Source: Hydrogenothermaceae bacterium | GTDB taxonomy: Bacteria > Aquificota > Aquificia > Aquificales > Hydrogenothermaceae | Length of the DNA stretch: 11,967 bases | Assembly (NCBI GenBank): GCA_027052485.1 | Contig: JALUFA010000096.1 | Location: 1 to 11,967, forward strand | Direction: 5' to 3' | Shown: positions 6,706-11,967 of the stretch, in pieces | How the letters are laid out: each line of letters starts with the position of its first letter | How positions within the stretch are numbered: the first letter of the stretch is position 1 | Position numbers and translations under genes: made by a program | Notes under the pieces: model-generated | Databases searched by the model: none | What the model saw: only the letters and a program-made list of their open reading frames with translations | Told to the model about the DNA's origin: nothing

Positions 6706-7290
6706 GTTATTTAGGTTAAGATTTTTGTCTTTGTCAAGGAATAATCTTATACTAGCAACCCCAAAAACGCCAGTGTCTAAAACAGACTTTAGATTTTCTT
6801 TTGTTATACCTCCTAACGCGTATATGGGAATGTTTGTCTCTTTTACAGCCTGTTTTAAGGTTTCAATACCTATAGGCTTGCCTTTTCCCTCTACAAAAAA
6901 CACTGGAGACAAAAAAACGTAATATGCCCCTTGCTTTTCTGCTTCTTTTACTTCCTCTATACTGTGGCAGGATTTACCAACGATTAGATTTGGAAAGCTT
7001 TTTTTAACCTCGGCTATCGGTATAGATTTGGAGGGCAGATGAACTCCATCAGCTCCAGCAAGTACTGCTACATCCAGCCTGTCGTTTACAATCAGTTTTG
7101 CGTTGTAAGCATCTGTAAGTTTTTTAACCTGCTTTACAAGGTTAAACAGCTTATCGGGAGGTAAGTCCTTTTCTCTAATTTGTAGGATTTTTACTCCCTT
7201 TTTCAAAATCTCTTCCACAGTTTGCAGAAAATCTGGGCTGTACCTTTTTCTGTCTGTGATAGCGTAAAACTTTGGCAGGTTAGTCTTCAT
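6697..7290 (-). CDS. ThiE/TenI-family protein (thiamine phosphate synthase or thiazole tautomerase-like)
   Basis: This TIM-barrel protein belongs to the thiamine phosphate synthase/TenI superfamily. Visible motifs, counted from this ATG, are FYAITDR near 8-14, LQIREKD (36-42), VNDRLD (68-73), GADGVHLP (79-86), SPVF (128-131) and LGGI (159-162). Two ThiE marks are absent: GQ after GVHL (here PSKS) and the phosphate-binding TPT after PVF (here FVEGKG). The GVHLPS and GKSCHS segments look closer to TenI, but a Pro sits where B. subtilis TenI has His122. Function is therefore open. An in-frame GTG at 7296 exists, but it overlaps the AAAGGTG ribosome site that suits ATG 7290. It overlaps the 35-residue gene by 11 nt. 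No TPP riboswitch is present. Confidence 0.85.
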   Translation of the reverse strand: MKTNLPKFYAITDRKRYSPDFLQTVEEILKKGVKILQIREKDLPPDKLFNLVKQVKKLTDAYNAKLIVNDRLDVAVLAGADGVHLPSKSIPIAEVKKSFPNLIVGKSCHSIEEVKEAEKQGAYYVFLSPVFFVEGKGKPIGIETLKQAVKETNIPIYALGGITKENLKSVLDTGVFGVASIRLFLDKDKNLNLNNLQ

Positions 7291-7387
7291 CTGCACCTTT
7301 GTCTAGGATAACCAGAACGAAAAATATCACAATAGCAAGAACAACCATTCCAATAATTACAATGGGAAACAGTACGGATGGGTCCAT
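7280..7387 (-). CDS. Small single-span membrane protein, 35 residues, unknown function
   Basis: A 36-codon frame starts at ATG 7387 (MDPSVLFPIV) and ends with TAA at 7280-7282 (DKGADED). Residues 6-28 are an uninterrupted run of Ile, Val, Leu, Phe and Ala, one membrane helix with no charge; the short tail is acidic. An ideal AAGGAGGTG sits 8 nt from the ATG when measured from its GGAGG core. The gene starts 3 nt after the dapF-like stop and overlaps the ThiE/TenI gene by 11 nt, so the three are translationally coupled. I recognise no family. It could be a subunit of a membrane complex or a small regulator. The case for a real gene rests on ribosome site, packing and clean hydrophobic pattern. 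Confidence 0.75.
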   Translation of the reverse strand: MDPSVLFPIVIIGMVVLAIVIFFVLVILDKGADED

Positions 7388-7390
7388 CGT

Positions 7391-8263
7391 CTACACCTCC
7401 TTGAATTTATTTACTAGCTCTGGGCTTAAAATACCGCTACAGATTTCCTCCACTTCTCCAGTCATTCTGATGTTAAACTCGTCATCAATTTCAATATTTA
7501 ACTGACCTCCGGGCATTAAAACCTTCACATTTTTATCAGTTATACCTTTTTTTACCATCACAGATGCCACCGCAGAAGAGGAACTACCAGAGGCTAGAGT
7601 GTACCCTGCTCCCCTTTCCCAAATCCTTATTTCTACTGTGCTTTTATCAATAGGTTTTACAAACTGCACGTTTGTTCTGTTTGGGAAGATTGGGTGGTTT
7701 TCTATCTTAGGACCATAAGTTTTTACAGTTTCCTCGTCCAACTCATCCACAACTATTACACAGTGGGGGTTTCCTACAGAAACACAGTTCATAAGAAACG
7801 TTTTTCCATCCAGTTCAAGGGGGTAGTCTATCACCTCGTCTGCGTCCACATTTACGGGTATCTCCTTAGGATTAAAAGTAGCCTTCCCCATATCAATGGT
7901 TATAACCTTTGCCCTTCCATTTTCAATCTTTTCTATCTTTGCTCTGACTATACCCCCTTTTGTTTCCACCGTAAACTCTGTCTTTCCGTTAGTAAAGCCA
8001 TAGTCGTACAGGTACTTACAGAAAATTCGCAGGCCGTTTCCGCTTTTTTCTGCTTCGCTACCATCTGGGTTAAAAATCCTAAGTCCAAAGTCGGCTACCT
8101 TTGAGTCTGTTTTAAGGAGTATTCCGTCTGAACCAATCCCAAAATGTACGTTGCAAATGGTTTTTATAGCTTCCTGAGACAGAGGAAATGTTATGTTATC
8201 CTCATCTAGCACCACATACTCGTTTCCTAAACCGTGGGACTTTACAAAAAAGTTTTGCTCCAT
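7391..8263 (-). CDS. dapF: Diaminopimelate epimerase (DapF) homologue with both catalytic cysteines replaced by serine
   Basis: DapF turns LL- into meso-diaminopimelate for lysine and murein. This 290-residue protein has the family's two-lobed layout: HGLGNEY (10-16), GIGSDG (42-47), NPDGSEAE (65-72), NPH (165-167), NVQFV (198-202) and WERGAG (215-220). The two cysteines that act as acid/base pair are both serine: Ser74 in EKSGNG, normally ECGNG-like, and Ser225 in ASGSSSS, normally ACGTG. Tyr221 replaces the Glu of GAGET. The gene is otherwise intact, so this looks like a distinct subfamily, and epimerase activity is uncertain. It may be a different isomerase, or may use serines. The ATG lacks a good ribosome site. 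Its last codons supply the ribosome site of the small membrane gene. Confidence 0.85.
   Translation of the reverse strand: MEQNFFVKSHGLGNEYVVLDEDNITFPLSQEAIKTICNVHFGIGSDGILLKTDSKVADFGLRIFNPDGSEAEKSGNGLRIFCKYLYDYGFTNGKTEFTVETKGGIVRAKIEKIENGRAKVITIDMGKATFNPKEIPVNVDADEVIDYPLELDGKTFLMNCVSVGNPHCVIVVDELDEETVKTYGPKIENHPIFPNRTNVQFVKPIDKSTVEIRIWERGAGYTLASGSSSSAVASVMVKKGITDKNVKVLMPGGQLNIEIDDEFNIRMTGEVEEICSGILSPELVNKFKEV
7394..7402 (-). promoter_or_regulatory. Near-perfect ribosome binding site inside the dapF 3' end
   Basis: The last dapF codons for Lys-Glu-Val spell AAGGAGGTG, directly before the TAG stop and 8 nt from the ATG at 7387 (core GGAGG to ATG). This is the main evidence that the 35-residue frame is translated. 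Confidence 0.7.
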
Positions 8264-8324
8264 TTAGCCACACTCTATAGATTATAATTATTCTCCAAAA
8301 AATTATAAGGTAAACACGTCTAGG
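8264..8324. promoter_or_regulatory. Divergent intergenic region with mirrored -10 elements
   Basis: This 61-nt AT-rich gap holds an inverted repeat, TTATAATT (8282-8289) and AATTATAA (8301-8308), separated by 11 nt. Each arm contains TATAAT on one strand. For dapF (minus) the -10 at 8302-8307 has a TTTTCA -35 at 8326-8331, spacer 18 bp. For the symporter (plus) the -10 at 8283-8288 has no convincing -35 at the right distance. The plus-strand ribosome site is weak: AAGGT at 8307-8311, 13 nt from the ATG. Confidence 0.45.
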
Positions 8325-9509
8325 ATGAAAAAACTTTTAACTGTTGAAAATCTTACGCTGGTAGGTATAGTCCTTGGAATACTGGTAGGGGTTTATCTGC
8401 CTGAATTTGCCCTGTCGTTTAAGGTTGTCGGGGATATTTTCCTTAAACTCCTTAAGATGATAGTTATTCCTCTTATCTTTGCATCTATCTTTGTGGCAAT
8501 AGCAAACCTTGCCTCTGTTGATGAGCTTAAAGATTTAGGTTTAAAAGCCTTTCTTTACTACTTTTCTACTACTGCTCTGGCTGTTTTAACGGGTCTTGTG
8601 GTTGTAAATCTGTTCCCATTCTCATTTTCCAACGTAGAACTTGCCAGTGAGGCTCCAAAGGTTTCCAAATTTACCTTTGAAGACTTTTTAAACAACTTAA
8701 TACCTGAAAACATCTTTAAGAGTTTTGCTGAAGGAAAGGCCATTCACGTTATCCTGTTTGCAACCTTCTTTGCCGTAGCAGTTTTATACATAAAACAAAC
8801 AAAGAGGGAACTTATAGTCAGGTTTTTTGATGGCGTGAACGACTCACTCTTAAAAATGGCTAAATGGATTATAGCCCTTTCCCCTGTTGGTGTGTTTGCA
8901 CTTATAGCGTACGTTGTGGCAGACAAAGGTCTTGGAACGATACTATCCCTATGGCAGTATGTAGTGGTTGTACTTATTGGACTGTTTTGGCATTTTACGG
9001 TAAACTTAGGGCTCATAGCCTATATCTTTGGAAAGGTAAATCCTATACAGTACTTTAAGCAGGTTAGGGAGGCTCTCCTGATAGCCTTTTCTACTTGCTC
9101 CAGCTCAGCAACACTACCAGTGTCTATAGAGGTGGCTCAGGAAAAGGCAAAAATTCCCAAAAAAGTTGCAGGATTTGTTCTTCCCCTTGGGGCTACAGTT
9201 AATATGGATGGAACTGCTCTTTACGAGTCTGTAGCTGCCATTTTCGTTGCAAAGCTTTACGGCATAGACCTTTCTATTACAGACCAGATACTCATATTTA
9301 TAACCGCAACCCTTGCAGCGGTTGGTGCCGCTTCAATACCAAGTGCAGGTCTTATAACAATGACCCTTGTTTTTTCTACAGTAGGAATTCCTCTAGAGGG
9401 AATAGCCCTTATAATCGCCGTTGACAGGTTCCTTGATATGTTTAGAACGGCTACAAACGTTTGGGGAGACCTTGTAGGGGCTAAGGTTATCAGTAGGTTT
9501 ATCCGCTAG
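8325..9509 (+). CDS. Dicarboxylate/amino acid:cation symporter (DAACS family, GltP-like)
   Basis: This is a 394-residue inner-membrane symporter, taking up glutamate, aspartate or C4-dicarboxylates with sodium or protons. It shows the elevator-transporter signature: eight mostly hydrophobic spans, re-entrant hairpin 1 with the serine-rich STCSSSATLP (256-265), the span-7 NMDGT motif (293-297) that binds sodium, hairpin 2 with IPSAG (338-342), and span 8 with Asp371, Arg374, Thr375 and Asn378. Arg374 corresponds to GltPh Arg397, which pairs with an acidic side chain, so an acidic substrate is favoured. The coupling ion is not decidable. It is transcribed alone, divergent from dapF. Its TAG stop overlaps the stop of the converging pseudouridine synthase gene. 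Confidence 0.93.
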   Translation: MKKLLTVENLTLVGIVLGILVGVYLPEFALSFKVVGDIFLKLLKMIVIPLIFASIFVAIANLASVDELKDLGLKAFLYYFSTTALAVLTGLVVVNLFPFSFSNVELASEAPKVSKFTFEDFLNNLIPENIFKSFAEGKAIHVILFATFFAVAVLYIKQTKRELIVRFFDGVNDSLLKMAKWIIALSPVGVFALIAYVVADKGLGTILSLWQYVVVVLIGLFWHFTVNLGLIAYIFGKVNPIQYFKQVREALLIAFSTCSSSATLPVSIEVAQEKAKIPKKVAGFVLPLGATVNMDGTALYESVAAIFVAKLYGIDLSITDQILIFITATLAAVGAASIPSAGLITMTLVFSTVGIPLEGIALIIAVDRFLDMFRTATNVWGDLVGAKVISRFIR

Positions 9510-10471
9510 CCCAGCTTTTCTATAATCTCCTCAAGTGGGTCTGGTAGTTTATCTAGCTGAATATCTATCTTCTCTCCTGTACGGGGATGGGTAAATGCAA
9601 GTCGGTAGGCTACTAATGCGTGATAGTCCAATTTGTCAGAAAGCTGTTTTGCAAGCTCGCTTTTAAGGTGGCTCTTTTTAAAGCCGTAAACTCTGTCATT
9701 TAGCAAAGGATGACCTAGCTCTGAAAAGTGAACCCTTATCTGGTGGGTTCTTCCTGTGTGTAGCTTGATGTCTACTAGTGATAAGTTGTGGTCTTCCCAT
9801 CGTTTTTTCGTCCAGTATTCGGTTAGGGCATCTCTAGCATTTGTTGAGACCGTTCCCATCTTTTGCCTGTTGTATATAGACCTGCCAATTGGGAAGTCTA
9901 TAAAGCCGTGGTCTTTCTTTACTATTCCTGAGACTATCGCTTTGTACCGTTTGTCAACTTTCCTGTCTTGAAACTGTTTTTGTAGCTCTTTGTGGGCAAA
10001 TTCTGATTTTGCAACAACAATTAATCCAGCAGTGTCTTTATCTAGTCTGTGGACTATACCTGCCCTTTCTCTCCCCTGGAACTGGGAAACGTTTTTAAAG
10101 TGGTACAAAAGTGCGTTAACAAGGGTTCCCTTTGTATGTCCCGGCGATGGATGTACTACCATATGAGGAGGTTTGTAGATAATCGCTAAGTCTTCATCCT
10201 CGTACAGGATATCTAATGGGATGTTTTCCGGTTCAACGTCAAGGGTTGGAGGAGGTGGAATAAACAGGGTTAACTCCTGCCCCTCCTTTACTTTGAGGGA
10301 TGGTTTTTTTAAGGTTTTGTCTCTTTCAACAACGTTCCCTTCTTTTATCAGTTTTTGGTAGTAGGAGCGGGAAAACTCAGGATAAGCCGACGCCAAAAAC
10401 TGGTCTAGACGTTTTCCTTCATCTTCTTTTTTTACTTTAAACTGCAGAACTTCCTTATCTTCTGCTCTCAA
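9506..10471 (-). CDS. RluA-family 23S rRNA pseudouridine synthase (RluD-like)
   Basis: The 321-residue enzyme isomerises uridine to pseudouridine in RNA, by similarity in large-subunit rRNA. Residues about 16-72 form an S4 RNA-binding domain (GKRLDQFLA, SRSYYQKLI). The catalytic domain follows: IIYKPPHMVVHPSPGH at 97-112, the core GIVHRLDKDTAGL with catalytic Asp144, then LHTGRTHQIR (237-246). The S4 fusion and length fit RluD or RluC; the exact target uridines cannot be called. The start is TTG at 10471, preceded by AGGGG nine bases upstream inside deoC. It overlaps deoC by 17 nt as the last gene of the prmA operon. The 3' end overlaps the symporter stop by 4 nt. Confidence 0.92.
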   Translation of the reverse strand: MRAEDKEVLQFKVKKEDEGKRLDQFLASAYPEFSRSYYQKLIKEGNVVERDKTLKKPSLKVKEGQELTLFIPPPPTLDVEPENIPLDILYEDEDLAIIYKPPHMVVHPSPGHTKGTLVNALLYHFKNVSQFQGRERAGIVHRLDKDTAGLIVVAKSEFAHKELQKQFQDRKVDKRYKAIVSGIVKKDHGFIDFPIGRSIYNRQKMGTVSTNARDALTEYWTKKRWEDHNLSLVDIKLHTGRTHQIRVHFSELGHPLLNDRVYGFKKSHLKSELAKQLSDKLDYHALVAYRLAFTHPRTGEKIDIQLDKLPDPLEEIIEKLG

Positions 10472-11108
10472 CTATCTGTACCCCTGAAGATGTTCCTATT
10501 CTGTCTGCTCCAGCCTGTATAAACTGCAAGGCCGTTTGGTAGTCTCTTATTCCACCGGCGGCTTTAACTTTAAGTTTTCCATCACTTAGTTTTTTAAATA
10601 ACTTTACATCCTCTATTGTTGCACCTTTTGGGGCAAAACCTGTAGAGGTTTTAATAAACTCTGCTCCACTTTCCATAACAATCTCTACAGCCCTTTTCTT
10701 TTCTTCATCTGTTAGGTAGGCTGTTTCTACTATTACCTTATGGATGAGAGGCTCAGTATAGGCGATTATCGTTTTTAGCTCTGCAAGAACATAGTCGTAA
10801 TTTTTTGACTTAAACTCATTGATATTCCACACAATATCCAGTTCATCTGCCCCTTCATTCATCATCTCTGTAGCTTCAATAAGCTTTGTCTTTAAGGTTG
10901 TGTATCCGTTTGGGAAACCAATAACGGTGATAAGCTTTATATCTGAGTCTTTTAAAAGCTCCTTTGCCTTTTTTACAAAAAATGGAGGAACACAAACGCC
11001 GTAAAAGTCATACCTAATAGCTTCTTCAACTGTTTTTTTTAGCTGTTCTTCTGCTTCGTATGGTTTTAAATTTGTGTGTTCAATCTTTTTGTTTAAATAC
11101 AAATCCAT
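10455..11108 (-). CDS. deoC: Deoxyribose-phosphate aldolase
   Basis: DeoC splits 2-deoxyribose-5-phosphate into glyceraldehyde-3-phosphate and acetaldehyde in deoxynucleoside breakdown. The 217 residues form a TIM barrel of normal bacterial length. IEHTNLKP (9-16) is the usual N-terminal motif. Asp91 in ELDIVWN, Schiff-base Lys153 in FIKTSTGF and Lys182 in KVKAAGG form the catalytic set, and GTSSGV (205-210) binds phosphate. I chose ATG 11108 over an in-frame start at 11159 because the family aligns from here and GAGGA lies 8 nt upstream; the 17 extra residues would fall within prmA. It overlaps prmA by 29 nt and the pseudouridine synthase gene by 17 nt. No other nucleoside-catabolism gene is nearby. 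Confidence 0.94.
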   Translation of the reverse strand: MDLYLNKKIEHTNLKPYEAEEQLKKTVEEAIRYDFYGVCVPPFFVKKAKELLKDSDIKLITVIGFPNGYTTLKTKLIEATEMMNEGADELDIVWNINEFKSKNYDYVLAELKTIIAYTEPLIHKVIVETAYLTDEEKKRAVEIVMESGAEFIKTSTGFAPKGATIEDVKLFKKLSDGKLKVKAAGGIRDYQTALQFIQAGADRIGTSSGVQIVESRR

Positions 11109-11922
11109 ACCATAAATCCTCAGGCTTGTTTGGGTCTTCCGGCTTAGATGTTTCCTCAATAACCTCTAGGTTGTTTCTCTCTGCCATCTGTAGCAGTTCT
11201 TCCTTCTCTTTATCCTTAAATATGCCAGATACAATAAGGTACTTTTTAAACTTTTTTGCAAGGTCATCAAAAACTTCTCTAAACACGTCAATCTGAATGT
11301 TGGCCAGTACCACATCAAAGGTTTCATCAATCTCATCTACAGATGTCTGTTTACACTCAATCTCCACCTGATTTTCCCATGCGTTTGTTTTACACTCTTC
11401 TATAGCTTCCTTTTGGATATCTACGGCAACTACCTTAGAGGCTCCAAGTTTTATTGCAGCTATCGCCAAAACTCCGGAGCCACAACCAGCATCAAGCACC
11501 GTATCTCCTTCCTGTATGTACTTTGGCAGCAGTGAAAGCATAATCTGGGTCGTGGCGTGCTGACCTGTTCCAAATGCCATGCCGATTTTTAGTTTTATAG
11601 GTATGTACTCATTACCTTCGTAAACCTCCCACTCTGGAATGAGAATGAAGGGAGGAATAATGATAGGTTCAATGCCCTCTTTCCAAGCTTCTTCCCAGTT
11701 TTTCTCCTCCACTTCTTCTTCTAGGATTAACTCTCCGCTTCCAAGGTCTTCAAAAATCTCAAAAACCATATCTTTTACAGCGTCAACATCTTCATCCTCT
11801 GCGTAAATTGCAAAAACCGTTTCATTTTCGTCTCTGTTTAAAATCTCAACTCCATAACCGTTAAGCTCCACAAGGAATATCTCAAAAAGGTCTGTTGGTA
11901 TTGTGTATATCAACTTTTTCAT
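11080..11922 (-). CDS. prmA: Ribosomal protein L11 methyltransferase PrmA
   Basis: PrmA methylates ribosomal protein L11 with S-adenosylmethionine. The 280 residues have two parts. About 1-95 is the L11-recognition domain, ending in NWEEAWKEGIEP (75-86), a linker typical of PrmA. About 105-280 is the Rossmann methyltransferase domain, with GMAFGTGQH (114-122), SAM motif I LDAGCGSG (143-150), the acidic AVDI (166-169) and LANI (206-209). LANI replaces the more common NP-type ending, a mild variation. No rplK gene is near. The ATG has GGAG 6 nt upstream (11932 region). It leads the minus operon prmA-deoC-rluA family. Confidence 0.94.
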   Translation of the reverse strand: MKKLIYTIPTDLFEIFLVELNGYGVEILNRDENETVFAIYAEDEDVDAVKDMVFEIFEDLGSGELILEEEVEEKNWEEAWKEGIEPIIIPPFILIPEWEVYEGNEYIPIKLKIGMAFGTGQHATTQIMLSLLPKYIQEGDTVLDAGCGSGVLAIAAIKLGASKVVAVDIQKEAIEECKTNAWENQVEIECKQTSVDEIDETFDVVLANIQIDVFREVFDDLAKKFKKYLIVSGIFKDKEKEELLQMAERNNLEVIEETSKPEDPNKPEDLWYGFVFKQKD

Positions 11923-11933
11923 CTTTCTCTCCG

Positions 11934-11967
11934 TCAGATTTTTTTATAGGTTGCTCCGTTTTGGGAT
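11934..11967 (-). CDS. Possible 3' end of a gene upstream of prmA (partial)
   Basis: On the minus strand one frame enters from the right edge and stops at a TGA (11934-11936), 11 nt before the prmA ATG, ending in NGATYKKI. A second frame stops at a TAA inside the same stretch, and a third runs on into prmA. The spacing would suit an operon, but ten codons cannot establish a gene, and no promoter is clear in the remaining bases. Confidence 0.2.
   Translation of the reverse strand, partial: SQNGATYKKI

Noticed and set aside
7291..7390. TPP riboswitch before the ThiE/TenI gene
   Set aside because: The stretch is filled by the 35-residue coding frame and lacks room for, or sign of, the conserved aptamer.
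7694..8104. A 136-codon plus-strand frame opposite dapF
   Set aside because: No ribosome site, odd composition rich in Tyr, Phe and Ser, and fully covered by the well-supported dapF-like gene.
11109..11159. N-terminal extension of DeoC
   Set aside because: The extra 17 residues lie in the prmA coding region and do not fit the DeoC N-terminus; a better ribosome site precedes ATG 11108.
1..11967. CRISPR array, insertion sequence, tRNA/rRNA or a defence system
   Set aside because: No regularly spaced repeats, transposase, integrase, cloverleaf or nuclease/toxin genes were seen; the content is mainly housekeeping.

Overview
The window is a dense, AT-leaning bacterial chromosome segment: about 12 kb, 14 complete protein genes including one very small one, no gene-free stretch above 70 bases, and no mobile elements, CRISPR arrays, tRNA or rRNA genes. 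Proteins are rich in Lys, Glu and Ile, arginine is mostly AGA/AGG, and histidine genes are not clustered. Together with the multiheme cytochrome and membrane iron-sulfur protein, this suggests an anaerobic or microaerophilic thermophile, most like the Aquificota (Desulfurobacteriaceae-like). That placement is inference from composition and gene content, not from a database match.

Layout. Positions 1-5776, plus strand, look like one tightly packed transcription unit: hisF (histidine), an M23 murein peptidase-like protein, a small transaldolase, a DUF2103-like protein, ribBA (riboflavin), a pentaheme lipoprotein cytochrome c and a RimI-like acetyltransferase. It ends at a clear bidirectional hairpin (5780-5798). 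From the other side comes a NapH/MauN-type membrane iron-sulfur protein (minus, 5797-6639), with its own sigma-70-like promoter containing a perfect 23-bp palindrome. Upstream on the minus strand lies dapF-like, then a 35-codon membrane peptide, then a ThiE/TenI-family gene, in a compact operon. A short divergent region separates this from a plus-strand dicarboxylate/amino acid:cation symporter (8325-9509). The symporter meets, tail to tail with a 4-nt overlap, a minus-strand operon prmA, deoC, rluA-family (11922 down to 9506).

The genes are mostly housekeeping: cofactor and amino acid synthesis, pentose phosphates, ribosome/RNA modification and cell wall. The cytochrome and the NapH-like protein, convergent across the terminator, are the respiratory pair and may work together, but nothing in the sequence proves it.

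The most interesting points are: a DapF homologue in which both catalytic cysteines are serine; a previously uncalled 35-residue single-span membrane protein with an ideal ribosome site between dapF and the ThiE/TenI gene; the palindromic operator over the NapH-like promoter; and a ThiE/TenI protein lacking diagnostic residues of both named subfamilies.
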